Origin: Pirellulales bacterium
GTDB lineage: Bacteria; Planctomycetota; Planctomycetia; Pirellulales; DATAWG01
Reading direction: 5' to 3'
NCBI GenBank assembly: GCA_035939775.1
Contig: DASZFO010000089.1
Span: forward strand, 1 to 54,958
Length of the DNA: 54,958 bases
Under the pieces are notes generated by a model. That model was not told the origin of the DNA. It did not search any database and was given only the letters and a program-made list of their open reading frames with translations. The position numbers were made by a program, and so were the translations under genes. This document shows positions 23,801-32,229 of the stretch, piece after piece (the stretch's first letter is position 1; each line of letters opens with the position of its first letter).

Positions 23801-25662
23801 AGTTGCTCGTCTCGGTCAACGGCGCCATCGACCTGGCCATCTCGCACGAACCGCAATTGCGGCAAACGATGATCCGCGACTTTGGACCGGTCGGCATGTT
23901 GCAGGTTCGTCAGGCGATGAACGAAGGGGATGTCGCGGCCATTGCAATGGCCACTTCTCGCTACCGCGGCACCGATGCCGCTGCACAAGCGTATCTCTGG
24001 CTGGGCGATCGAGCGATGTCCACCGGCGAATTCGCCCGCGCTCGCGAAGCCTACGGCCGCGCTCGGAAGATTGCCAGCCCGCAGATCGCCGAACTCCTGG
24101 CGCCGCGCGATCGCCTGGCGGCTGCGATGATGGGCGACGATTCGGGCCAGCCGGCAATCGAGCCGGTCAAGCTCGGCGACGTACAGCTCTCCGCATCGGA
24201 TTTCGAGAAGCTAGCGGCCGAGATGCGGAAGACCCACGCCTCGGCGGCGCTTGCCTCGGCGGCGCCGGGAGCGGCACAAGCGCCGCTGGCTCCCGCTCCC
24301 AGCGGTTTTGCACTGCGCGAAATTGGCCGCGTCGACGGCGAACTCGGCGAGAATCCCGGCGACTTCGGCGGCATGGCACCCATTCGCGATCAGAACACGC
24401 AGTTCTTCCCTGGGCAACGGGATCGAAAGCGGTTTATCGTCGGCGACACGGCATCCGCGCCGATCACGCGCGGAATCGACTGGGCCGCGCGGCAATTGGC
24501 TTATGTCGTCGATGGCCGCATGGCCTATGTCAGCAATCGCTTCCAAGTGGCGGCGTTTGATCTCGACGACGGGAAGCGCATTTGGGCAAGCGGGGTCGGC
24601 GGCGAGCATGCCCGCACGCACGATTGGACGCTGACATCGATGCGGCCGGTCGTCGTCGGCGATCGGCTGTTCGCGCGGCGGCTGGTCAAAACGGGTCCCG
24701 AATTGGCGGCACTCGAAAAGGGAGATGGCCACGTCGTCTGGCGCACTCGCACGGGCTTGCTCGTCGTCTCCGATCCGCTTTGGGTTGAGCACGGCTTGGT
24801 CGCACTCACTCTCTCGCATTCCGATCAGCAAAGCATTCTCTATCTCTCCACATTCGATCAGGCCAATGGCGTCGTCGTCGCCCAGGAGCGATTGGCGACG
24901 CTCCGCGAAACCTGGTGGCAGCATCGGACCTGCCAATTGTCGGCAGTGAAGGACGGGCTCGTGGCGGTGTTCGGCGGCACGGTGCTCTCGTGCGACTACG
25001 CGGGCAAACTGCGGTGGGTGCGCCGGCAAGAATGGATCTCTCCGCAAGACGATCACGATTGGGCGCGGCAGGTTCAAGCCCCGCCGGTCGTTTGGCACGA
25101 TCGGCTGTTCGTCACGCAGCCGGGCGTGGCCGCGGTCGAGTGCGTGGATATCGATAGCGGCGAACTGTACTGGCGCAAAGTGTTCGCCGGATTGATGCGG
25201 TTGAGCGGCATCGTTGACGATCGCCTCGTCGTCGAGACTCAAAACGGTTTGGTTGCGCTCGCGCCCGGTAAGGGGGATGTGCTTTGGTATCACGACGTGG
25301 GAGACTTGCTCGAGGGGCAGCTTTGCGGCGGGCCGGGGAAGTTGCTCTATACCCGCCGCGAACGAGCCGAAGACAACGGCGGAATACTCCGTCCCGTACT
25401 CGTCTGGCTCGATCCTGCGACCGGCGTCGAGCGGGCCAGCTTCCCGTTGGATTCGCTAAAGCACGATCATCCGATGTTCGGGCCGTTCATTGCGGGGGGC
25501 GGCAAATTGTTTGCCTTTGCCGCCGGCGGCGAGAGCGAGCCCGTGCGAGTGCTATACGAGTTGACACCGAACGGCAAGGTGACGGAGGCGCGGGCCGCGC
25601 CCCCGACCGTCAACTTGGGCAAAAATCGATTGAATGCCACGGTTTTTGCCGCAAGGCAATGA
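20839..25662 (+). CDS. Giant transmembrane anti-sigma/sensor-like protein with C-terminal PQQ-like propeller
   Basis: 1607 residues. Residues 1-75 are a small helical cytoplasmic domain (EIISLVESKLPQELSLEEID, ASPAVRRALAAQLELDQYLA) without a zinc-binding motif. One transmembrane helix lies at about 79-104. Outside, residues 190-320 look like a carbohydrate-binding beta-sandwich (WAEFDFNVPIAGKYRLELCY). Residues about 530-730 look concanavalin/LamG-like (SFRWNNFGNAAMDFGVDYHG). Residues about 740-1100 are helical, with a TPR-like unit (AYLWLGDRAMSTGEFARARE). Residues about 1210-1600 form a PQQ-type propeller (AAFDLDDGKRIWASG, ALEKGDGHVVWRTRTG). Planctomycete DUF1583-type domains may cover the middle. 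The overlap with the sigma gene and the topology suggest signal reception at the surface. Confidence 0.8.
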   Translation: MTDKEIISLVESKLPQELSLEEIDLIRRRMRASPAVRRALAAQLELDQYLAGLIGKIDLSPDAVFSSAGRASRFGRPSILSWLGWTACLLMMGFVVSILVYAFVIRPNGDVATPKVAENGTGAVNAAAVIQSGDTHRGGSDSAAANVNDATATAASNGDEKRPAANPPGNGPRLPVNPAAIVGGGKRDGARIEIAAAAVSRMDRLELDTTEYGQKIGGVLTGSEHGWAEFDFNVPIAGKYRLELCYAAAESRPLKVSLNGAVVKERAATEVTGNWFPDGQRWFREGIFPLRQGKNTLRMEAEGLFPHLSRLAFVQVVGEVNFTGPVAPSHDPWLAKESLGAAPRPMEEIAVDPFDAPGSSPSLDEMRRWFTPVENGRVDMRDFYGGRIPLIEGRLRLNAPLTEDSVLRLSVYEAQGLSLNFWRGKRGLALRSYDNKGASVAYATSGPVRNRPIRVLAATDDDRNWRTNPPLWPLRMDIRFHSGLMVVSRGDVELLRAPYDGLPGEVIFEGHAVVQGLALVRTTSDLPAEPADRPIVADFARPADLKWESHVPNGMTANKLDDGSVELKSRQSQQPGWLAFPLPEDGLGLHELVVEVDDVTPGSNVGLGSLQNDPKPKASVGFFRDNNSGGLSFRWNNFGNAAMDFGVDYHGGAGAANAAGHFWLKFIGGCGLKCYTSIDGHHWARMLQPLDSPSYPLTHLMLWSPQGGQPRGIRLRRVTLRKLEAVESLAPPAEIMARAQALPIPDFAHWEAEVVKQRPAGIGASDWRRACAFKTLAAGGSVWAIRPVVDLLADEAVALPGSAEVQLKRLDELALLTNVWGDGRAAGDFMHRYEQIGARMHREGNLHPWSTLAPSIVRSPLWCPQQYSIGLAQLARTELLETVYSENSNDVARLLAHLRLWNVQDPLLAWASDWATTHGENEPPIDRNAPHVDRRHPFIEELNKEGFNLLGDFEAAMASKSYRDACQIITSADVSDSLGLWPGSRDPQLLVSVNGAIDLAISHEPQLRQTMIRDFGPVGMLQVRQAMNEGDVAAIAMATSRYRGTDAAAQAYLWLGDRAMSTGEFARAREAYGRARKIASPQIAELLAPRDRLAAAMMGDDSGQPAIEPVKLGDVQLSASDFEKLAAEMRKTHASAALASAAPGAAQAPLAPAPSGFALREIGRVDGELGENPGDFGGMAPIRDQNTQFFPGQRDRKRFIVGDTASAPITRGIDWAARQLAYVVDGRMAYVSNRFQVAAFDLDDGKRIWASGVGGEHARTHDWTLTSMRPVVVGDRLFARRLVKTGPELAALEKGDGHVVWRTRTGLLVVSDPLWVEHGLVALTLSHSDQQSILYLSTFDQANGVVVAQERLATLRETWWQHRTCQLSAVKDGLVAVFGGTVLSCDYAGKLRWVRRQEWISPQDDHDWARQVQAPPVVWHDRLFVTQPGVAAVECVDIDSGELYWRKVFAGLMRLSGIVDDRLVVETQNGLVALAPGKGDVLWYHDVGDLLEGQLCGGPGKLLYTRRERAEDNGGILRPVLVWLDPATGVERASFPLDSLKHDHPMFGPFIAGGGKLFAFAAGGESEPVRVLYELTPNGKVTEARAAPPTVNLGKNRLNATVFAARQ

Positions 25663-25833
25663 GTGCTGTCGTGGCCGCCGCCATCATCGGCTGCATCTAT
25701 CGGCGACGCGGCCAGATTCGGCGTTGTCGCGCTGCGCGACACAGTTTTTTGCAAAAACACCGTAACCTGACCGCGCCAATTGTCATAATAGAATAGCCGC
25801 CCGCCCTCCGCCCTGTCTGGCAATCTCCCTTTT

Positions 25834-26973
25834 ATGAGACTGAACATCCCCCGCTGCGCGGTCTTGCTCGCGGCTTTCTTGATCGGCCGCTCGGCGCCGG
25901 CGGAGGGAGATTGGGAAATCACTCCGCAAAGCGAGGCGGCCCTCGAACGCGGCCTGGCCTGGCTTGCGCAGAACCAAGGGCCGGAGGGCAATTGGGAGTC
26001 GAACGATTTGGGCTTGGTGAGCATGGGGGCACTGGCGTTTCTTTCAGACGGCCATTCGCCGGGCCGCGGCAAGTACGGGCAGAACGTCGAACGGGCGCTC
26101 AACTACGTGCTCACGCACGCCAAACCGTCCGGTCTCTTGAACATGGCCGACGGCCATCGCGATATGTACAACCACGGCCTCTCGACCTTCGTCCTGGGCC
26201 AGGCCTATGGCATGACCAACGACGCGCGGATCGGCGGCGTGCTCGAGCGGGCCCTCAAGCTGATCGCCAACACGCAGTGCCAGGACGGCGGCTGGGACTA
26301 TCAGGCCAGCGTTCAGCCGAACGGCCATGATCTCAGCCTTGCCGTGATGCAGGCCAAAGCCCTGCGCAGCGCGGTCGATAGCGGCTTTGAAGTGCCTCCG
26401 GAAGTGATCAAGCTGGCCATTAAAGGCGTGCGCGAGCACTACAGCTCCCGCGCCGGCAATCAGGCCAGCGAAGCCGATCAACAGCGCGAGCCGGGGCAGT
26501 TCACTTACGGAATCGGCTGGAACAACGGCGGGACGGTCGCCATGGCGGCGGCGGGCGTCGTCTGCCTGCAGGAATTCGGCCAATACGAAGATTGGCGGAT
26601 TGCCAAAAGCATGGAGTTCATCGGGGCCGCGGTCAAGCAACTCAATCCGAATCCGAATCGCGACGGTCGCCCCGGTCTCGACGGCGGCGCCTACGGAATC
26701 TACTACGTTGCGCAAGCGATGTATCAGGTCGGCGGATCGCACTGGCGCGAAGGATATCCGATCTTGCGCGATCATTTGATCGCCTGTCAGGTTCGCGCTC
26801 CCGGCGACGTGCGTCAAGACGGCTGTTGGCACGATACGAAGTTCCTCGGCGGCCCTCCGGGCGATCTCTACGCCACCGCCGTTTGTTGCTTCGCGTTGGC
26901 GATTCCGAATCGGTATCTGCCAATCCTTCAGGAAGGCAGAATCAAGCAATACCAGATGAAGACGAAGGAATGA
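25834..26973 (+). CDS. Exported prenyltransferase/squalene-oxidase-repeat (alpha-toroid) protein
   Basis: 379 residues with a signal peptide (AVLLAAFLIGRSAPA). Several QW-like or prenyltransferase repeats follow: GLAWLAQNQGPEGNWES, LKLIANTQCQDGGWDYQ, and late GLDGGAYGIYYVAQAMYQ. These form alpha/alpha toroids as in terpene cyclases and alpha-2-macroglobulin TED domains. The DxDD acid motif of squalene-hopene cyclase is not seen, so cyclase activity is unlikely; such exported toroids are frequent in Planctomycetota with unknown role. It lies between the sigma/sensor pair and the VWA genes on the same strand, with gaps of 171 and 145 bp; the second gap holds repeat copy C. Confidence 0.82.
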   Translation: MRLNIPRCAVLLAAFLIGRSAPAEGDWEITPQSEAALERGLAWLAQNQGPEGNWESNDLGLVSMGALAFLSDGHSPGRGKYGQNVERALNYVLTHAKPSGLLNMADGHRDMYNHGLSTFVLGQAYGMTNDARIGGVLERALKLIANTQCQDGGWDYQASVQPNGHDLSLAVMQAKALRSAVDSGFEVPPEVIKLAIKGVREHYSSRAGNQASEADQQREPGQFTYGIGWNNGGTVAMAAAGVVCLQEFGQYEDWRIAKSMEFIGAAVKQLNPNPNRDGRPGLDGGAYGIYYVAQAMYQVGGSHWREGYPILRDHLIACQVRAPGDVRQDGCWHDTKFLGGPPGDLYATAVCCFALAIPNRYLPILQEGRIKQYQMKTKE

Positions 26974-26974
26974 C

Positions 26975-27093
26975 AGACTATCCGAGAACCGCCTGAGGAG
27001 AGGGGGACAGTCCCGTTTTGTTCCCGACCATCGCGGCGATGGTGCCCACTCCACAAAAGGGGACAATCCCCGGCGGTTCTCGGATTGGCTCTA
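26975..27093. repeat. Palindromic repeat, copy C
   Basis: Same ends (ACTATCCGAGAACCGCC / GGCGGTTCTCGGATTGGCTC) and opposed GGGGACAGTCCC-type cores as copies A and B, with a CCATCGCGGCGATGG loop. It fills the gap between the toroid and BatA-VWA genes and could form a strong hairpin in a transcript spanning both. Confidence 0.92.
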
Positions 27094-27118
27094 AACTGCT
27101 GACTTCGACCCTGCTTTG

Positions 27119-29689
27119 ATGCCCAACTTCCTTCCCGGATTCGGATCTTCGATGTTTGCGCTAGCCGGGGCGATTGCCGCCGCCGGTCCGATCGTGATCC
27201 ATTTGTTGAACCGGCGCCGGTTCCGCGTGATTTCCTGGGCGGCAATGGATTTCTTGAAGGAAGCGGTCAAGCGAAATCGTCGCATCTTGAAGCTGCGCGA
27301 TATCTTGCTACTGATCCTCCGCACGGCCGCGGTGCTGTTCTTCGGGCTGGCGCTGGCTCGCCCCTATTTCGCCACGTCCGGCCAGAGTCAAATCGGTTCG
27401 GGGCAGCCGTTGCACGCGATCCTGTTGGTCGATAACAGCATGAGCATGGCCTATCGTCAGGCGGGGCAAACGCTATTGGACGACGCCAAGGCGAAGGGGC
27501 GCGAACTGATCGAGGCCTTGCCGGACGGCAGCCGTGTCTCCGTGCTGCCGCTCTGCGGCGGAGGCGCCTTCGGCCGCGACGCCTATCGCACAAAGAAGGA
27601 TGCCAAGGATGCTCTCGACAAAACCGAGGTGACAGATCGGTCGGCGACGGCCGCTCGGGCCATCGACCTGGCAAAAGAAGCGATGCAGCAAGCGCCTGAC
27701 GTGCCCGATGCCGCCAAGCGAATCATCCTGCTCAGCGACCAGCAGGTCGAGAACTGGAAAGGAGAGCCGCTCGGGCCGCATCTCAAAGGATTGCCCGAGT
27801 TGCAAGTGGTCGATCTTTCGGCCCGCGACGCGGAAAACACGTCGGTCTCGGAATTCCGCCTGCTGGACGGGCTGGCCGACGTGTCCGCTCCCGCCCATTT
27901 CGTCGCCAAGGTGACGCATCAGGGGCGCTCGCCGCGGCTGCACGTGCAGGCGACGCTTTCGATCGATGGGGCGGCCGTGCAGTCGAAGGTGATCGACAGT
28001 CTGAATCCAAATCAAACGGCCGAGCTAACCTTCGAGCATCAATTCGCAGATCCGCCGGAGCCCGGCCAGATTCGCTGGGCTTCAGCAAAGGTTTCGATTC
28101 CATCCGATCGACTCGACATCGACGATGCCCGTTATCTCGTCGTGCCGGTCGTGGCTGCGCTGCCCGTCATCTTTGTCGATCAATATGGCGAGACGGAAGA
28201 CCCGAAACTCAATCGGCTCGGCGAGACGCGTCACCTCCGCAGCCTGCTGGCGCCGCAGAACGTTCGCGGTGAAACGCAATTGCACCTGGTCCGTGTCGTC
28301 CATCGAAAACTCGAGCAGTTGGACGCCAATGAGTTGCGCGAGGCGCGGCTCGTGGTGATCGCGGGGATCGCCAAGCCCGAAACGGAGGCGGTCAAGCTGC
28401 TCCGCGATTACGTGCGGCAAGGGGGGCAGTTGGTGATCGCGGCGGGCGCCGAATTCGATCCGGCCGCTTGGACCGATCAAGCCTGGCTCGACGGCGCCGG
28501 TATACTGCCGCTGCCGCTTCAGCCGCAGCCTTTCGGCCACGTGCCGGAAGAGGCGACCAGCGATTTCAAGGTGTTCTCGCTCAAGGTCGCTCCGGCCGAC
28601 GTGCCGAACAACGCCTATTTGCAGCTTCCCGACACCGAACCGCAAGACATCGCCGATTCGCTCCGCGAGCCGACCTTTTTCAAAGCGGTGACGCCGATCG
28701 ACGACAACGCGACCATCGACAAGCTCGTGGCCGCGGAAACCAAACGGATCGAGCACGAGCGCGAGCTGCTGGCCGAAGTCAACTCGCAAATTCAGGGCCT
28801 CTCCGAAAAGGAGCTGCGTGGCCGGCTCGATGCGAATGATCGAACGGCGCTTGAGCGCGCCCAGCGACGGCGCGACGCGATCGTGCCGAGCTGGCTATTG
28901 TTCGATTCGGGCCGCGATCGCGAGGGGGCCGAGATGTCGCCTCACGATCTGGCCGCTCGCGGCAAGCCCAAGGTGCTGTTGCGCTACGACAATCAGATTC
29001 CGTTTCTCGTCGAGCGCCAGATCGACCGCGGCCGCGTGCTGTTTTTCACGAGCGGATTCCTCTCCGCTTGGAACGACCTGCCGAGCAAGAACGCCGTTTG
29101 GCTGATCGATCGCGTGCTGCGGTCGCGAATCGAGTACACGCTGCCCCAGCGGAACGTCGATACGGCGTCGAAGCCGATCGTGGCGCCGATCAGCGCCGCG
29201 GAGCGAAACGAGCCGTTTTATCTGGTCCGACCGGACGGCAAGCAGCAGCTTCTCGAAGTCGAACGGACGGGGCGCGAGGAATTCGGCGTCGCGGTGAGTG
29301 ATTTCAGCAAGCGCGGACTCTATCGAGTCGCCATTCGCAAACCGGAAGGCGCTGCCGCCACGATCGGTAAACCGAACGAGTCGCCGGCCAAGCAGCCGGC
29401 AGATGAAAAACCACGCGAAGAGCTGATCGCCGCCAATGGCTCGGCAGACGAATCGAAGTTGGCGTCGATCGACGAAACGGGCCTGGCCGCCAAGATGAAG
29501 GCCGATGGCCAGTCGGAGGCGCCGCACTATCGGTGGGTGCCGCGCGGCGAGCCGATCAGCTTGAGCGGCGCGGAGATTTGGGGCCAAGACACTTGGTGGT
29601 GGCTGATCCTATTTGCGCTGTGCTGCTTGTTTGCCGAGCTGGCGATTCTGATTTGGCCGGCGTTCACATTCGACCGGGACAAAGCGTGA
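27119..29689 (+). CDS. BatA/VWA-domain membrane protein
   Basis: 856 residues from the ATG at 27119. The N-terminal BatA signature (PIVIHLLNRRRFRVISWAAM, then a basic stretch and DILLLILRTAAVLFFGLALA) gives two transmembrane helices. A von Willebrand A domain starts near residue 98 with an intact MIDAS, DNSMS (Asp105, Ser107, Ser109), and LLSDQQ later. Large beta-rich and mixed domains follow (about 260-800), then a C-terminal helix (WWWLILFALCCLFAELAILI). BatA-type proteins work with MoxR ATPases, and moxR is five genes downstream. Its stop overlaps the next start by one base (TGATG), so the two are co-translated. Confidence 0.87.
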   Translation: MPNFLPGFGSSMFALAGAIAAAGPIVIHLLNRRRFRVISWAAMDFLKEAVKRNRRILKLRDILLLILRTAAVLFFGLALARPYFATSGQSQIGSGQPLHAILLVDNSMSMAYRQAGQTLLDDAKAKGRELIEALPDGSRVSVLPLCGGGAFGRDAYRTKKDAKDALDKTEVTDRSATAARAIDLAKEAMQQAPDVPDAAKRIILLSDQQVENWKGEPLGPHLKGLPELQVVDLSARDAENTSVSEFRLLDGLADVSAPAHFVAKVTHQGRSPRLHVQATLSIDGAAVQSKVIDSLNPNQTAELTFEHQFADPPEPGQIRWASAKVSIPSDRLDIDDARYLVVPVVAALPVIFVDQYGETEDPKLNRLGETRHLRSLLAPQNVRGETQLHLVRVVHRKLEQLDANELREARLVVIAGIAKPETEAVKLLRDYVRQGGQLVIAAGAEFDPAAWTDQAWLDGAGILPLPLQPQPFGHVPEEATSDFKVFSLKVAPADVPNNAYLQLPDTEPQDIADSLREPTFFKAVTPIDDNATIDKLVAAETKRIEHERELLAEVNSQIQGLSEKELRGRLDANDRTALERAQRRRDAIVPSWLLFDSGRDREGAEMSPHDLAARGKPKVLLRYDNQIPFLVERQIDRGRVLFFTSGFLSAWNDLPSKNAVWLIDRVLRSRIEYTLPQRNVDTASKPIVAPISAAERNEPFYLVRPDGKQQLLEVERTGREEFGVAVSDFSKRGLYRVAIRKPEGAAATIGKPNESPAKQPADEKPREELIAANGSADESKLASIDETGLAAKMKADGQSEAPHYRWVPRGEPISLSGAEIWGQDTWWWLILFALCCLFAELAILIWPAFTFDRDKA

Positions 29690-32229
29690 TGATCACGCAC
29701 TTCATCGGCTGGTTGATGGGGGTCGAGAACCTCCAGTCCATCGACGCCGCACGGGTGTCGCTGGCCGCTCCCTGGGCGCAGAACGGACCGGCCTGGGCGC
29801 TTTTCGGCTGCGCGGCGTTGGCTGCGTTGGCGATCGTCTTCTATTCCCGTTACCAGCCGAGCACTCGCAAGAAAACGCTAACCATGCTCGCCGCGAGCCG
29901 CGCGGTCCTGTTGTCGCTGCTGCTTCTGATCCTCGCTGAGCCGGTCCTGAAGATGGAATTTACCAGCCGGCCTCGGCCGCTGCTCTACATGCTCTTCGAT
30001 GGCACCGAGAGCATGGAGATTCAAGACGAGATGTCCGACGCCGAACGGGCTCGTCTGGCGGTGGCCGTCGGATTGAACGTTGCTGGCGGATCGAATCCAT
30101 CGGACATGCCGGAAAAAAGCGACGCCGCGAAAGGCGCGGCGCTGCCAATCTCTCCGACCGCGCGGCTCTCGCGCATCGAATATGTAAAAGCCCTCGTCAC
30201 GAACGAACACGACAACCTTCTCAGCCGACTGGAAAGCCGGTTCCAAGTGCAGGTTTTCATTCTCGACCGTCCGGATGGCGTTCGCGAACTCAAGCTGGCC
30301 GAACCGCCCCGGCGCGCCATCGACCCCAAGCTGCTGGTCGAGCAACTTACCACGAAGGGCCAACTCACGGCGATTGGCGCCGCGTTCGACGATTTGGCCG
30401 AGCGCCACGCTACGAGCAATCTGGCGGGCGTCGTGATGTTCAGCGATTTCGGCAACAATACGGGTCCCGCCCCGGCTGGAACGACGACCTCGCCCGTGAA
30501 AAGGCTCGGGGTGCCAGTCTATGCCGTTGGCATTGGCCCGCAGGTGGCCGTCGATCTGGCCACGGAGATCGAAATGCCGCGACAGCTAAAGAAGGCCGAG
30601 CGGCAGGAGATCAAGGTCGTGCTGCGGCAAAGCGGCCTGGATGGTCGGAAAGCGAAAATCACGGTCACCGCTCATCGCAAGGCCGGCACGAGCGATAACG
30701 AGGGCGAAGTGCTGCAAATCGGCCAGCGCGAAGTGCAGCTCGCCGGCCCAACGGTCGAGCAGCGGTTCGACTATGTCCCGCAACAGACCGGCCAGTTCGA
30801 CTTCGCCGCCGACGTGGAGCACTTGGAAGGTGAGGTGGTCGATCAGGGCAATCATGCCCATCGCGAGGCGAACGTGATCGACGATTTTCTCCGCTTGATG
30901 TACGTCGAATACGAGCCGACCTGGGAATGGCGGTTCATCAAAGAGGTATTCCATCGCGATCCGCTCGTGGGGATGAACGGTTTCCGCACATTCCTGCGAT
31001 CGTCCGACCCCAAAGTGCGCACGACCAACCCGCTGTTTCTGCCGTCGCTCACGCCGAAGCGGAGCGATTTTTTGGCCAACGACGTCATCTTCCTCGGCGA
31101 TATGCCCGCCACGGCGCTCAGCGAGCGGTTTTGCGATCTGGCGAGCGAATTCGTCACGCAATTCGGTGGCGGACTCGTGATCATCGCCGGGCCGCGATTT
31201 GGACCGGGGCAGCTCGAGGGCACCAAGCTGGCGAACATCCTTCCGGTCGTCGTCGATTCGAATGCCCGTTTGCGCGACGATCGCCCGTTCCAGATGCGGC
31301 TCACGCTCGACGCACTGAACTACAAATTCATGCAATTGGACGACGGGGTTCGGACGGGCGACGACAACCGGGACAAATGGGATAATCGGGCATGGGACAA
31401 TATGGGAATGTTGCCCTGGTATCAGCCCGTGAAATGGAAACATCCGCTGGCGACGGTGCTGGCCGAGCACCCGACCGACATGACGGCCGACGGGCGTTCG
31501 CATCAGCCGTTGATTGCCGTCCGCGAATTCCCCAGCGGCGGCAAGGTCGTCTACATCGGCTTCAACGAAACATGGAGGTTGCGGCGGAAATATGGCGAAC
31601 AATACTATCGGCAGTTTTGGGGTCAGATGATCCAGCACATTGGGCTGAGCAACCACATTGGGCTCGACAAGCGGTTCGTCGTCTCGACCGACAAGCTGCA
31701 ATATAAGCCGGACGACCGCGTGCGGCTGACCGTTCAGGCCTACGATGCCAATTTCGAGCCGCTTACCGTCGATAAATTGCCGGAGAAGAATCTTGCGGCC
31801 GAGGTGCTTGTCCCCAGCCGTTCCGAGGGCGCGCCGGTCGAGTCGCAAACGCTGAATATATCGCAGTTGACCAAAGGGATCTTCGAGATCGAGTTTCCGG
31901 TGCTCACGAGCGGCGGTTACCGCGTTCGCGTGAAGGATCCGATCACTGGCACGCCGAGGGAAGTGACATTCCGCGTGGTCAACCTATCGCCCGAGCGGCA
32001 AACGGCCGTCCGCAACGTTCAGGTTCAAGAGCAGATCGCCGCCGAGAGCCAAGGCAGGACCTACGATCTCGAAACCGCATCACGTATTCCCGATGAGATC
32101 AATCTCAAGACAATTCGCGAGACCTCGACGAAGGTTTTCGCGCTTTGGAGCACATGGCTCTGCTTCGGCGTCGTCGTGTTCCTTATGCTCAGCGAATGGT
32201 TGGCCCGCAAACTGATCAACTTACCGTGA
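29689..32229 (+). CDS. Membrane protein with VWA-like and GATase1-like domains
   Basis: 846 residues. Two N-terminal helices (about 36-52 and 68-85) are followed by a VWA-like domain whose metal motif is a DxTxS variant (FDGTESM, Asp104), with VVMFSDFGNNTG later. Residues about 430-640 (FLANDVIFLGDMPATALSER, GGGLVIIAGPRFGPG) resemble the class I glutamine-amidotransferase-like domain seen in such planctomycete proteins, with no obvious catalytic Cys. A last helix (WSTWLCFGVVVFLMLSEWLA) ends the protein. The start overlaps the previous stop, and its own stop overlaps the next GTG (GTGA). It is a probable partner of BatA-VWA in one membrane complex. Confidence 0.83.
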   Translation: MITHFIGWLMGVENLQSIDAARVSLAAPWAQNGPAWALFGCAALAALAIVFYSRYQPSTRKKTLTMLAASRAVLLSLLLLILAEPVLKMEFTSRPRPLLYMLFDGTESMEIQDEMSDAERARLAVAVGLNVAGGSNPSDMPEKSDAAKGAALPISPTARLSRIEYVKALVTNEHDNLLSRLESRFQVQVFILDRPDGVRELKLAEPPRRAIDPKLLVEQLTTKGQLTAIGAAFDDLAERHATSNLAGVVMFSDFGNNTGPAPAGTTTSPVKRLGVPVYAVGIGPQVAVDLATEIEMPRQLKKAERQEIKVVLRQSGLDGRKAKITVTAHRKAGTSDNEGEVLQIGQREVQLAGPTVEQRFDYVPQQTGQFDFAADVEHLEGEVVDQGNHAHREANVIDDFLRLMYVEYEPTWEWRFIKEVFHRDPLVGMNGFRTFLRSSDPKVRTTNPLFLPSLTPKRSDFLANDVIFLGDMPATALSERFCDLASEFVTQFGGGLVIIAGPRFGPGQLEGTKLANILPVVVDSNARLRDDRPFQMRLTLDALNYKFMQLDDGVRTGDDNRDKWDNRAWDNMGMLPWYQPVKWKHPLATVLAEHPTDMTADGRSHQPLIAVREFPSGGKVVYIGFNETWRLRRKYGEQYYRQFWGQMIQHIGLSNHIGLDKRFVVSTDKLQYKPDDRVRLTVQAYDANFEPLTVDKLPEKNLAAEVLVPSRSEGAPVESQTLNISQLTKGIFEIEFPVLTSGGYRVRVKDPITGTPREVTFRVVNLSPERQTAVRNVQVQEQIAAESQGRTYDLETASRIPDEINLKTIRETSTKVFALWSTWLCFGVVVFLMLSEWLARKLINLP

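Noticed and set aside
24211-25293. 360-residue minus-strand ORF
   Set aside because: Antisense to the PQQ-like propeller region; no motif.
25834-26973. Squalene-hopene cyclase
   Set aside because: Toroid repeats are present, but the DxDD catalytic motif is missing, the protein is short (379 residues) and it is exported.
30586-31848. 420-residue minus-strand ORF
   Set aside because: Antisense to the second VWA-like gene, which is fixed by overlaps with both neighbours.
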